A DNA stretch of 64,000 nucleotides, from assembly GCA_025602915.1 (NCBI GenBank), contig JAHLJZ010000013.1, forward strand, positions 124,001 through 188,000. Reading direction: 5' to 3'. The position numbers and the translations under genes are program-made. The DNA comes from Paraphysoderma sedebokerense. Lineage: Eukaryota; Blastocladiomycota; Physodermatomycetes; Physodermatales; Physodermataceae. The notes under the pieces are model-generated. The model saw only the letters and a program-made list of their open reading frames with translations, did no database searches and was not told the origin of the DNA. Below, in pieces: positions 45,434-57,675 of this stretch (position 1 is the stretch's first letter; every line of letters starts with the position of its first letter).

Positions 45434-48400
45434 TTACTTTGTTTTTATCGATATTACTTCAATATCGTCGTCATCGGAAACCGGCACTGAGCTATCATTA
45501 TTGTTGGAACTGGAAGCTAACGAAGCAGCAGCTTTCTCCTCCCTGAACTTTTTATAAGTCGGAACAAGCGTTTCTGCTATGGTGTCATATATCGCATTTC
45601 TTTTCCGGGTAACTTCGGCAGGACCCCATTCGCTGATGCCGTTTATTTTTTTTCCAGCCTATGCAGCCGAAGCAAGTTCGTTAGATATGGATTGATTTTC
45701 TGCGAGAAAAAATTGCGCTACCAATAGTCGTTAACTGGAAAGTGAATAGAATAAATTAACTTACCAAAATCAATCTTAAATATCTATCGGGATCACTTAA
45801 AAAGGTTTCACAATAGTGTAATAAATAGATGCCACAATCACAATGATTCGGTTGCAGAGGAACCTAACGATGTTAAATTAAAGCAACGAAGTGAATATAA
45901 TTATTTCTAAATACTGAATAGTAAGTGTGCATATCAAAGAAGGAATGGATATATACGTTAGAGGCATTGATTCGAGCGCATTTAGTTGGTGCTGGTAGAC
46001 TCAGCTTATCCTGTGCTTCCAGGTCCAGATACCTACAAGCGGATTAACACAACAGGGAATTGTGAGCATCTCACAAGTGTTATTCTTTAACATCAGGCAA
46101 GGCCAATAAATTACCTATTAAGAACATTGACCACACGAGTTTTTTGAGTTCCCGGAAGTGAATCAAAGACTATAATATAAGGTCTGAGGGAAGACAAAAT
46201 GGAAGAGATAGTAAGTTGACATCCAGAAAATTCAACAAAATAACTCTCTCGCGTTACCGTTCAAGATCAATACCCAGTTCCTCATCCAGCACTCCGTTCA
46301 CGAGCTTCTCTAGCGTCCATTCTTGCTTTTCTTGTTGATTGTTGTCGGTACTGGTGCTGCTTTTACGTCTGCTCAATCTTCCCTTGCCTCTAGGTTTCGA
46401 TTGAGCCTCGACGACGCTATAATCGCATATCACAACTGATTCCTTGTCGTTGCTAATATCTGGGTCGACTCTTTCCAGCAAATCCACTGTAGATTCAATC
46501 AAGGGTTGCTTCTTCGCATGCTCATCATCCTCAAACGTAAGATCGATAGTTTTGTCTGCTTTGCCGTGAACGTTTGATGATAATGGCCTCAAATTCGGAG
46601 TGCCTGGTGCAGAAGATGCACTAGATGAATCTTCGGAGAGCTCATTAACAAAGTCGACATGCGATACTCTACTCATCCCAGATGGTTCTTTCGTTGAAGA
46701 TAAGACTGAACTCGCTTTCGATATGCCACGAGGGGGTGGTGAATCGGATATATCTATGACATGGCCTCGTTGTAGGTTCCTGTTGCGTTGTCCTGAACCT
46801 ATAAAAGATTGTTTGCCGTTCAAGTCGTCACTAAAATTTAGTTCCCCTTCGCCGCTTTCGAAACCAGCAATTGAAGTGTCATTATCGTGTATTTCGCCAT
46901 CTTTACTGCTAGTAATTCCTATATCGATATCCATATCTTCGATCTTCGTATTTATGTCTTCCACATCGTCAATCTCCATGTCCTCGAATGTTGTCCGTTT
47001 ATTACTAGGAGAAGGACGAATGTTGCCTTTGCGATTTTCAACTTCGACAACAACTTTTGAGCTAGACGACGAGGCCTTGGACTTCGATGCCGACACTGAA
47101 GGAAGGGCCGAGGAAGGGGAATGAATAATTTTCTGTGGAACAATAACTTCGACTTCTAATCGAGGAGACTTGAGCTTCGGTTTTTTATACAGAGGTAAAT
47201 CCATCATCTCAGGAGAAGACGATCTTTGTCGCCCCGATCGCTGATTAACAATTTCAATGTCCTCCTGATCATCACTTTCTTTGTTCGTCCCCGCAAACTG
47301 TTGGTTATCTCCATCAGAAACAGCACTTTCTGTTTTCTTTCTTTTCTGTGACAAATTATCGAAAGTATTCGAATTCTTAACATCCTTTCTCTTTTTCTTG
47401 GCTTCTAGAAATTTTCGGGTATGGGACTCATGATTTCGATCGTCTAATTCAAAATCATGATTAACCCATTCTTCAGCTTGGAGTTGAGGAGATGGCGAAG
47501 ACAGAACTTCTATTAGCTCTTTGTTTTCCTTTTCTTTACTGGCAGTGGACGATCCGGAGGAAGACGATTGTGATCCCTTCTCGAAAGATTTAAACGCTGT
47601 CGCAGAAGATATCGACTCTTCTTCGCCGCCTGAAACAGTAGTTGCGCCGTGCTTTGTGGAGAATGATGAACGCCGTGAAGATTTTGATTTGCGTTCGTGG
47701 TCTTTCGTTTCAGGGAAGAAATTCGATTGAAGAGTAGAATTAACGTCTTCCACTTCATGCTTCTCTACTTCCTCTTCCAAACATTTTGCTGGATTGACGA
47801 TTAATGCAAGGTACCAATGTAAGCTGCATAACAGAGAATCACAAAATCAGTATCTTCCAACCGTCAGATCGAGAATGTCGTCAAAGATATTTACTTTTCA
47901 TTCACCGGGACGAACACATATTTCTTATCAAATAGATTTACTTTAGACGTCCATTTTCGAACTCTCGCATATCCTTTGTCCAAGTCTTTCAAATGACTAA
48001 TAACGCCGTCGTCGATGAATGAGATGAGAAAAGCAGGGTCGCCATGGGATGTACGTGGTAGGGAATAGGGTTAGAAGGCGATACGAACGGAAGAGCCAGA
48101 AGTGTCGACAAACAACGACTGAAAGCTGCCAATGAAAGCAGATAATACTTACACTTTGTCCGAAAGCTTTTTATAGAAAAAGGTTGAGAAGATATGGGTA
48201 TCATGATTTCTGTGGGCTAACGTTGTGTCCAAGATATATCTAGAAAACGAAGGAAATAAAATAAATAATGGAGTAATAGATAATGGAGTAAGAGAAAGAA
48301 AAGACATTCGTTAATCTGACGATATGACAGAACACGATATTGATAGCGACGCTTACTTTAAATAGAATTGAATAATGGTATCGTTCAAAAATTCACCTTC

Positions 48401-51400
48401 CTCTAGCCGTAGAAGATCATTCTTCATCATTGTGACACAATCCTTGCCTTGGAATGGGTATATAAATAGTCTATCATGTGTATTGCAATCAATTAGATCG
48501 GTTAGTACATCCGCTTGCACGAGCAGTCTAAGTGGAAGACACCTGATTGAAGACAGCAACGGAGAGGCGAAGAGGAAGAAATACAAACTCTTTGGTTGCA
48601 TCCAAATGATGATATGATATCAAAGATTCCACCTTTCCGCGGATTTCATTTGAAAAGCCTTGAAGACTATCAAATTCATAAACATTCTGAGTTCTGGTTG
48701 ATGAGTTTCTATTGCTGTGTCGGGTGTTGTAAGCCCTCGTAACGGGTGCCTTCTCGGTACTAGATAGATATCCAGCAAAAAATTAAAACATTAAAGCGTG
48801 AACGAAAAACAGATGTCAGTTTGAAGTCCACAATACATCCAGAACAAAGAATTATTAAATACAAACCTAAACTTCGATCGGGCCGGAGGGCGGGCAATGT
48901 CATCTTCTTTGCTGTTTTCACGAAAGCATGTACAAAGTCATGAGATTGAAAGAGAATACCAGATACAATAAATGCAAATAAACGTACAAATCCAAATCAT
49001 CGTCATCACTGGCCCGGGCTCCGTATTCCGTCGCACTTTTCGTGCTGCTTGAAGCGCCAGAGGCACCATAGAACGACCCAGCCGATATAGCTTTAGGTTT
49101 CGCACATGATCGAGACGCCCGCGAAGATCCTGCAGCTGATACATTATTGTTGACGGATTGTGACCGCGGAAGTACGGGACAATTATACGAATATGACGGG
49201 TAACATTTCTCCAGAACGCTATGCAAATTTTCAAGGGAAGATTCCCTAATATTTGAAAATGATATAATTTAGTCAGATAAAAAAATTGGCGATGGCAAAA
49301 ACAATAAGTAGGAAGGGAGCGAAGACTAACGGCCATTCAAGAACTCTCATATTTTCCGCAGACGCCTGCAGGTCATACAGGGCACTCAGAACATTTTCCT
49401 GTTCCATCTTTGTACCTCGTAGGAAAAATGTAATGTACTTTGTGCCCGGCAAAGGTGACTCTAAATTATGATAATCCAAGGACATACGAGACACCATGAA
49501 GAGAATGTCGAAGATATAATCAATTTAAGACAGAAGGATTCATACAGAAATAAATCTGTATAACATACCGACGTCATAACTGTAATTATCGACAGGCAAA
49601 TCCGAGGGCTGTTTGTTCAAGTGTATGCTAATGCAGTTGCTGTGAGCGCCAGAGATGTCGTACTATAAATTGCAAACACATGTTAGTTAAAAGTGCCGGT
49701 TCAGAGCCTTTCGATATTGTAAGTTCAACTTACATATATACAGCGAATGTCTTTGGCCGAAAATGCTTTAAAAAGCTTTCCCACTGTCATTTTAACCTCA
49801 CCTTCTTTTAAGTCAACTTGGAATTTCAATCCGCAATTTTTATCTTGGATTTTCCGACCGATGAAAATGGCAGAGCAGTTCATAGAAACTAAATCAGACA
49901 ATGATCTTTTTGCTGATAGACGAGTTTGGTGAGTTCTAGATTGAACCTAAAAATCAACGCTGCGTTAAGATTGGCCCCACAAGACGAAAATGGGAATCAT
50001 TTTACCACAGGTGGCTTTTTCTTTGAACTTTTCTTCGAAACTTTAGGCTGTAACTCGTCATCATTGTCGTCATCAACTTGAATGGGATCTCGACGATCCT
50101 CGCCAAATGCTAGCACTGTCTGTATGCTACGTCCAGATTTCTTTGGCTTCACTTTTGATTCGATCCGCTCGACTGGAGTTGAACCTCGCGTGCTTAAATT
50201 GGAGTTATTGCGAAATTCGTGATCGTCTTCCGAATCTTCAATAACAACCGGTGTCCTATTTTTTGCATTGTTCGTGTCCATTGTTGCCCTCGAACTTGAA
50301 CTCTATGACAAATTAATGACCAGTTCAAGAAGAGTTAGCCTAAACATCAGCTTGACCACTACATGTGGCGATGCAGTGAAGGCTACACCTTTGCAATTGA
50401 GACATTCGAAGCAGCAATGTCGTACTTCGCTATTAATTCATCTGGAAGGTATTTCGGATCTTCCACATGATTCGATCCCGCCTTCACCCTTTCCTCGTCC
50501 GAATCCAGCACATCTACGATTTCCCCGTTGTTACGCCGTTCAATTGTGGGCCCGGACACATGCTCCTTCATCCCGGTCCGGCCAGACCGTCTACCTTGGT
50601 TGTTGTTCAAATTGAAGTAGGGGCTCTGATGGGTATCCTTCTCGTAGGTATTCGAAAATTTTCTACCATTAGCTCCATATAGCCTTTGAGTTCGTTCAGA
50701 AAGTTTGCTTGGAGGTGAGCCAGGGTTACGTCTGCCATTGTGAGAAAGCGTATCGCGAGGGCGAAATCCGGTGTGGAAGTCTCTATTTCTTATTGAATGA
50801 TGTGATGCTAAACGGGTACTAGATTGAGGGTGTCCGTAAATTGAAACTTGACTTGAATGGTTGCCGCTCTAATGGGGAATCAAGTGTCGATTAAAAACTG
50901 ATCAGAAAAGGCAGGGTATAGATTTAATACACAACTGAAGTCATCAACTTACAATGGGTAGGGAAATTGGCGTTCCAGTTCTAAAAGGCCATCAATTATG
51001 TTGATGGACAGAGGAAACGTTAAATCAAGGGCATGATTGCCCAAATGCGAAAAGTAAGCATGTAGTACACCCTCCTAATGTAGATACATAGAAACAAACC
51101 TAAGATTGCTCTTCGACGAATCATCAAGAGAGGTTATTTCAGTGTAGATTCTTTGCACTTTCTCATCCTTTCAACGTAACCATGTCACAGATAGATATAC
51201 AGGTTGCAAGGACGGTCGAGTGAAAACAAGGAAATAATCAGATCCAGAAGTTGTATTTTAAAAAGATAAAACATCAAAATTAGTTCCATTTGAATCGCAA
51301 ATGCTATTAATAGAAAGATTTCAACGAGAGCAGAAGCATACTTTGTCAGATTCTGAAGATTCGGGTCTCGGTGTGGATTTCATGAATTGTCTGTCGGTTC

Positions 51401-51428
51401 GGGGGAAATTGAAGCCGATATAGCTCAT
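45434..51428 (-). CDS. ULP2: Ulp2/SENP6-7-type SUMO protease with giant catalytic insert
   Basis: Nineteen exons on the minus strand: 51428-51342, 51167-51100, 50980-50953 (28 bases), 50868-50389, 50302-50006, 49946-49734, 49662-49569, 49460-49331, 49245-48988, 48911-48867, 48759-48541, 48470-48357, 48239-48153, 47996-47895, 47823-46258, 46183-46115, 46032-45957, 45863-45765, 45658-45434; 1418 residues. Ulp2 enzymes trim poly-SUMO chains in the nucleus. C48 signatures: LFIYPFQGKD, LLRLEEGEFLNDTIIQFYLK, His743 (NLHWYLALIV), Asp1270 (PYIIVFDSLPG), Gln1315 and Cys1321 (VPLQPNHCDCGIYLLHYCE). About 500 residues are inserted between His and Asp. SUMO-interaction-like motifs occur throughout (VDVLDSDEE, VVIEDSEDD, HVIDISDSP, TIDLTFEDD, DIEVISI at the end). 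The donor after exon 11 is a weak GTCTTC; its intron has a TACTAAC branch site. Confidence 0.88.
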
Positions 51429-51820
51429 TCAAGGAAACAGCTTTGGCAAGCTCAACAGATAATGAAAGGCAAAGGTGAAATCCGGGGGCCCTTCATCGAT
51501 AAATAAAAACTAAGGAGGAGCGCTCGGAGGGAAAGGCTTGGGATGAACTTGCCAAAGAGATGAAACTGAGACGTCCAAGCGAATCACGCAAATACACAAT
51601 CTGCTTAGAGCCTAGACATTATCACAAACTATGAATATATTCGAAAAGTATATATATTTATCATCATATTCTTTGTTCTTCTTTCCAATTGAGTCCTTTC
51701 AAAGACGAAGTAAGTATATACAGATCCCTCATAATCTAAATACAGATGATGCTTCGTCAGTTCGCTTCCATAACAGAACGACAGAACATCCCCTTCAATT
51801 TTGCTTTCCTAATAAAATGA
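51429..51820. other. Intergenic, ULP2 promoter
   Basis: Short gap between the DYNLT1 stop and the ULP2 start on the same strand. No distinct motif recognised. Confidence 0.5.
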
Positions 51821-52545
51821 TTAAATAGACAATCCAAACACCGTGACGATAGCATACATTGTTTTGCTTTCGTACTTGTATGTAGCGCTTCCTATTTGGT
51901 ACAGTAAATCAAAGCGACGTTAGCAACAGCAAACCAGTCCGTTATCAAATGTGTATTTTACCGTCTGAGGCGTTATCCCAGTAGCAAGAATTTGCACAGT
52001 GTAAGCCCGCCCCATTCTTTTGCATAATCACACAAGTCGCTTTAATATAACAATTATCCCAAATGAAAGCACACATAAATTCGTGATCAGGAATGACAGC
52101 ATCTATTAGTCGGAATCCAAGCAGAGAGATCTGCAAATATTGAATGCCTACCAATATATTTGAATGGTTTATTCAATCCAGTCAACTTTTTTAGACATAA
52201 CTCCACAATGTTTGAGTTCCATTGTGCTACTTTCTGATGATGATAAGAATTACTTTGGATAGTTGATTCGATTGCCTAAATTCGTTGCGACAGATGTTTG
52301 TTGAGTCTCACAGTAGAGAAGCGATCGTGTCTATCTGCGCCAACGGTGCGACTGCCGGAACAAGTAAGAGAAGACTAAATACCTCTTTGATGATAATAGA
52401 TACTTCCTCAGGCACGAAAGCTTTCTGTTGAGGATGAAGAGTAAAAAAATCCGGTTACATCTGATTCCCTCACGCAGTCAGACTACACGAGAGAAATAGA
52501 TTATAAAGATGAGAGTACCTCTGCGACGTCCCTGAAATCGTCCAT
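51821..52545 (-). CDS. DYNLT1: Dynein light chain Tctex-type 1
   Basis: Five exons on the minus strand: 52545-52519 (27 bases), 52424-52383 (42 bases), 52275-52152, 52039-51962, 51891-51821; 113 residues, the same length as human DYNLT1. It is a homodimeric light chain that binds the dynein intermediate chain. Near-continuous similarity is visible: [20 protein letters not shown] at the start, [65 protein letters not shown], and [11 protein letters not shown] at the end. The last 30 residues come from two small exons. The gene is divergent from the SCP2-like gene with only 218 bases between start codons, and lies head-to-tail behind ULP2. The match leaves little doubt. Confidence 0.95.
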
Positions 52546-52763
52546 ATCAGTTTAACAATGGTTAGAGGGGGAAGAGGGGATGTAAGATGCAGATGCGGGC
52601 AGAGGGATGGTGGTGGAGAGGGAACGATAAGCTCGTCGTTGTGCTCGCAGCATGTCGTTCCCTTTCTGTCCATTCGCCCTCGGTCCGCATCCATTCCTCT
52701 CCTCCGCCAACTCTTGACCCCCGCTGCAACACTCCTCATCACTCCGCAAAAGTATTACTGAAT

Positions 52764-53642
52764 ATGTCAAGCAAGTCAAAGCCCTCCATCCCCCACACTC
52801 TATTCTCCGAAATGGCCGGCGAGCTTAAACAAAATCCTCGACTTGCCGGGGATCTTGTCGGCCTCTTCATCATTGTCGTACACAAAAAGGGTTGGAAGCA
52901 AGAAGAATGGTAGGCAATTTCCCTTCTACTCTCGCATACAATCGAATTTTCATATTAAATGTAATTATTTTATCCCGTCGTTATTCAATTGGCATAGGTA
53001 TCTGGTACGTTCGGCTATATCAAAATTCTGCATTTTACTATTACAGTCTTTAGTTTCGATTGAGCCTGACCCAAATTTCGATCAGTTATTCCAAGGCCAA
53101 CAGGCTGCACCAATTATTTCTACAACTCGCCCTCCGCTTCCTCCAAAATCCAGTGGGTCGGACAAGGAGAAAAGTTCCTTACCTATTGTTATGATTGAAA
53201 TAGATGTAAAAGATCTGCTTAACTTCTTTACTGGTCTGTAGTATCTTCCAGATACAATTTGTCGCTTCGTTCAATTCTCAGGACTGATAATATATCGGAT
53301 ACCCCTCTTTCCTTCCATGAACGACCGTTTTGACGTGGAATTTATACTGGCAGGTGGACTAAATGCCTACAAAGCCATTACTACAGGGAAAGTCAAAGTT
53401 GCCGGAGACCTTTTGGTAGCTATGAGGTTAGAGGAAGTATTTAAAAAGGTAGAGTTAAAATTGCTCCTGCGCAAGCCATCCCGTCCTACTTCGTATGTTA
53501 ATAGAAATTCTCTTGCTTTGTTTTACCTGGAATTTTTCGTTGTGCATGTCATATCCCTCATCATCAATGTCATACCAATATTAAGGCCGGTGGAGTCGAA
53601 AAAACCATGTCTCATCTGAAAAAAGCAAAGGCAAAAATGTAG
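52764..53642 (+). CDS. SCP2 sterol-carrier-domain protein
   Basis: Best model: 52764-52909, 52998-53004 (seven bases), 53047-53233, 53354-53448, 53586-53642; 163 residues. SCP2 domains bind sterols, fatty acids or acyl-CoA in cytosol or peroxisome. The N-terminal helix and first strand read LFSEMAGELKQNPRL and LVGLFIIVVHKKGWKQEEW. The hallmark block is IEIDVKDLLNFFTGGLNAYK then AITTGKVKVAGDLLVAMRLE and EVFKKAGG, equal to the family's D..FV.L.TGK.NP..AF..GK.K..GN..LA.KL. A Pro/Ser insert (TTRPPLPPKSSG) is unusual. The C-terminus is basic with no SKL-type peroxisome signal. Reading straight through 53005-53046 is also open and in frame, giving 177 residues and no seven-base exon. Confidence 0.8.
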
Positions 53643-54059
53643 CTATTTCTGTTGCTGTTGTTGCGATAAATGGCAATCCCTACTTTCTTCTATCATCCTT
53701 GTAAAATAAATTTTCTCTCTTTTTCTTCTGGCGTGAGATTGCTGTTGATCATTCTCGGTGAATGCTTGCGAACAACTTGTAGCAATAAAAAAAATCCCGT
53801 GCAGTGTTGGTCTCATGCATAAATGTGATAAATTTAAAATATCCTCCACCATCAAAATTAAGTTGTAGCTGTAAACGCCCCATATATGACGTCATTTTGC
53901 AATAAACTTGGCTTCGCTTCTACCATAACTTTAATAGTGGAAATGGGCACCTGTGTATTTGAGACCGCTAAATATCATCCCTCACTGCACATCTTTTGAT
54001 TTCACTCGGACAACTGCTCTCCCAATATCGATCTGTCGGCTCATTCTTTTTTTTTACAG
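53643..54059. other. Intergenic, YVC1 upstream region
   Basis: Contains TATATGACGTCAT at about 53883-53895, including TGACGTCA, a perfect CRE/bZIP-type palindrome about 170 bases before the channel start. Otherwise featureless. Confidence 0.5.
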
Positions 54060-57000
54060 ATGGGCTCCAGAAACAACCGCTATTTCGAAGATAGTAGGAG
54101 AGGAGAATATCAAATGTTGATCGATGAGCCATCCGACAATGAGGAACCTTCAGAAGAACAAACTCATCCACTAGTGGTCAGGAGATCTGTATACACGAAG
54201 ATGGAAGTCATAATTTGTAGTTAGTATCCATCTTCATCTGTCGCGTTCTTATTTAGTGGACTCTATTGAATTGACTAACATTCGCTGAAGGAACGCTGAA
54301 ACAACCGATGAAGCCATCCAAGATATTGGGACACGATAGCATAGTCCGTCCGGTAGTAGATGAGATCAAAAAGATAGCCGGTACGGCAGCAATCTATACA
54401 GCCCTTAGAATGACTGAAATGTATAAAGAGAAGGCTATGAATGATTACTCACTGAACCAAAGACTGTTTAGAAGTCGAGGTATTTAAATGTTCTTTTTAA
54501 TTTATGCTTTACTATATCTAACTGGAATGTCTTACAATATTTGAAAATGTTGCACGGAAAGCCGAATTCTGTGAAACTTTAGCGAGGTTGTTACTCTTCA
54601 CGTACAAGGATGTTGGAAACTTATTCGTTCAAGGACTCTCGTGGCAATATGTTGATGAACCTCCACCATCGGCTGCTTCTTCTCGCGCTACTCTATCACT
54701 TCCATTCTCTTCATCGTCTTCTCCGCAATCTTCCCCTTCATCGAACGGAACATACACGTCCCCTGTTGCGTCACCTTCTCCAAACGCTTTTGGATCTGCC
54801 GGATATTTAGGTTTGAATGATTCCACCATAACGGACGCAGAAAGTATCGGGTATCTGCCACGAAATGCTTTATCTGTTGCAGTTCATTGTCATGCCGGAT
54901 TGTTTATGAGTGAGCCATTAGTTGTAAAATGTGTTAGTGCTATTTGGAAGGTTAGTACTGGCGGCCTACACTCATTTTTTTATTCCAATAGAATTACTGC
55001 AACGCGTGGTCCTGGTAAATTTCCGGGATAGTTGTGTTGGATTGAAATTAACAAAATTTTCCATCCAGGGTAACCTTGCTCTTCGTCAAAACGAGCCACC
55101 ACGTCTGATCCCAACTACACCTACTAGAGGTAATACTACAACTGCCACTGCGCCTCCAATCGTAATGTCCGAACCCGCGCAACAACTGGGAAGCGGAAGA
55201 AAGAAGGTTTGTAACCGTACCTTTTTCCCTTCATCTATTATTTAGAGATGTCTAAATATGCGGTTTTAAACGCTTCATTGCTCCTACAAATCCTTATAAC
55301 CTTTTGGATCGGTCCCACTTCACTTGAAACCGCGATACCTCGACCCAGTTCAAGTTTTCTTCCACTAGGCTCCAAATTCCTCAGTACTCGTACTTGCAAT
55401 CCTTACTACTCTACTTCATTTACTTGTTCCTCTACATGTCGATTGTGTTCTACATCTCAGAAGAGAGATCGAAAAAGACAGATGATCACGATAATGATCA
55501 CGTTATCAAAGGAAGCGGTATATGGATTTGGGAATGGGTTTTCTACGGTTGGACTGGCTTATACATGTTGGAAATGATAAAGGAGTATGCCGTTGTTGGA
55601 TTTTCGTTTTACTTTATGAGGTACGTTTTCCGGAAAAGTTCAAGCATTTATTGTTCGCTCGCTAATTTGATTTTTCGAACTCATTTCAACAGTTTCTGGA
55701 ATTCCATTGAAACAGTGAGGTATGGACTTCCAACTCCTGGCTCCGCTTTATCTCTGGGTGAATTGACTAACCGCATTCCTTTTGTTTCTAAAGCTTTATC
55801 CTTTTGACTGGCGCTTTTGTTACACGAATTGTTGCTTTATCGTATCATGCTGGTTCTCCTCAGTATGAAACTTATAACAACTCCGCGGAATTACTGTTAT
55901 CGGCAGATGCGGTTTTTCTATGGATGAGATTATTGAGTATTTTTGATAGATTTAGATTTTTCGGTAATCTGTTGATCATTCTGCAGGTGTCGTATTATTT
56001 CTTGGAATAATCTTCAATATTGTGCTCTAATATCCACCCCAACCGCAATCATGGTTAGAGTATGTTGAGGAACGCGATGGCCTTTTTTGTTCTTTTAGTT
56101 TTTGTCTTTCTCGGGTTTATTACCGCATTCATGAGCGGAACTGGGAAGCCATTTTCGGAAGTTATCTTCGTTTTAGTTCAAGGATTGCTGCTGTAAGCTC
56201 TTTTAAAATTCGTGTCGTTAATTTTTCGTTGCTCTAACTAAATTTTCCTTTATTCTGTTGAATAGGGCGCCAGATTTTCAAGCACCTAAGGAATGGGATC
56301 CGCTCTACGGGAGTATCATGTATACTTTCTTCGTATCAATTGTTGGAGTTGTTCTGTTGAATTTGCTGATTGGTACGTCTCGGTCATGAATATTCTAAAA
56401 TAGTATGATGCTTCAAAAGTCAGATAATTTGGCTAACCATACAAATTTGGCTATTTCAGCCGTGTTTAATGATTCATATACCAAAATCGTTGAAAATGCA
56501 GACCAAGAGGTATGTCATCTTAAAACACCGACAATCGATATTCTTTGGACCTGTTCTATGTGATATTTAATTCTATTTTTCTGTGACTGCCGCAATTGCC
56601 CATTCAGTATTTCATTGCGTTCACAATCAAAACACTGAGTTTTTTCGAACAAACAAGGCGATATCCGTTTTTGGCGCCTTTCAATATATTCGAAATTGTA
56701 CTGGTGCCAGGTACGTAAACTCCTTCCCCTTAAAAGGGAAGCCGCTCATTATTAATTCCATAACATTGACGTCATTACCTTTGTAAATCATGCATAATAT
56801 AGTATCTTACATACTCCCTCAGAAAGTATACAATCCCATTCAACAATCAATATATGTTGTAGCCAATTTCCCCTTTATACTGGCAGCATCGTTATGGGAA
56901 TACTTGGAACCCTCCACTGTTGACATCGAAACATCTTGCTTTTTGAAGCAGGATCAAATGTGGGGTGGTAGCTGTGACATGCCTGATCAGAGTGACAGTG

Positions 57001-57107
57001 AAGGGGACAGCGCAGATAAAGACAAGAAGAAAGAATTGTTGGAAGATGCGCTCGACGAGGCCGAAGAAGAAGCACTGGAGAAGGAAGAAGAAGCGGAAAA
57101 AGTATAA
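54060..57107 (+). CDS. YVC1: Yvc1-like TRP cation channel
   Basis: Twelve exons: 54060-54219, 54291-54479, 54562-54950, 55069-55206, 55349-55620, 55693-55719 (27 bases), 55794-55986, 56059-56192, 56266-56372, 56460-56509, 56608-56710, 56827-57107; 680 residues. Yvc1/TRPY channels release vacuolar calcium on stretch or oxidative shock. The soluble N-terminal helical part (VRPVVDEIKKIAGTAAIYTA, ARLLLFTYKDVGNLFVQGLS) precedes about six membrane helices (SLLLYFIYLFLYMSIVFYIS; LLSIFDRFRFFGNLLIILQ; MAFFVLLVFVFLGFITAFM). A pore-like loop follows, then MYTFFVSIVGVVLLNLLIAV. KYTKIV-like AVFNDSYTKIVENADQEY and ASLWEYLEP match the post-pore region, and the C-terminus is acidic (DALDEAEEEALEKEEEAEKV), as in Yvc1. 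The junction at 55207-55348 is the weakest; another acceptor there is possible. Confidence 0.82.
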
Positions 57108-57675
57108 TAGTTCACTTTTTGCTATCAACCCGCCATTGAACCGTATTTTGCAATAGAAAGAAAGCCGAGACATCATAATGCCGGCTTGGTTTTATGGTCT
57201 TTACTTAATCCATATTTGTCCAATGTCACAGAATTGTCGCAAAAATATAAGAATTTTACGCTTTTCTAGTTGTCTAATCGTTGATGAGCAAACTTAACTA
57301 GAAGGGATCAATTCTCTGTGAAGACTACCCAAAGTTGAATTTATATGTTTATTCAACCATAACGGATACATGTGCCATCTGTACTTCTAGTCTGTTTACT
57401 GTCTGTTGTTTACTGTCTGTTTACTGAATGCGCATCCTTAAGTATGTGTGGATGCAGAGATATTTGACGGAATTAATTGAGAGAGTGCGGCCAGTGCGTC
57501 CTTGGACGCATTCGACGAGACGTGTATGCCCTCTCTCCGACCATCTCATCTGCTGATATATATATATATATAAATTCAGGAATCATTCATTCTGCCTACT
57601 GCCATCAGCTTCCTGCTACATTATTTCTGAATCTCGTCTCCCCTTCACCCCAAAGAACATTTTCTATCAATCAAA
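57108..57675. other. Intergenic, upstream of the SAP-motif membrane gene
   Basis: Holds the YVC1 3' flank, a short CTGTCTGTTTACTG-type tandem repeat near 57395-57425, and the TA run listed separately. Confidence 0.5.
57556..57573. promoter_or_regulatory. (TA)n run with TATA-box-like sequence
   Basis: A run of alternating A and T ending TATATAAA lies about 105 bases before the start codon at 57676. It is in a plausible place for a TATA element of the SAP-motif membrane gene. It could equally be a plain microsatellite. Confidence 0.4.

Noticed and set aside
48541-48589. Alternative ULP2 exon reading SLYFFLFASPLLSSIRCLPL
   Set aside because: It needs a 43-base intron and gives a membrane-like stretch in a soluble protease. 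The longer exon 11 leads into VLFIYPFQGKD, which fits the family.
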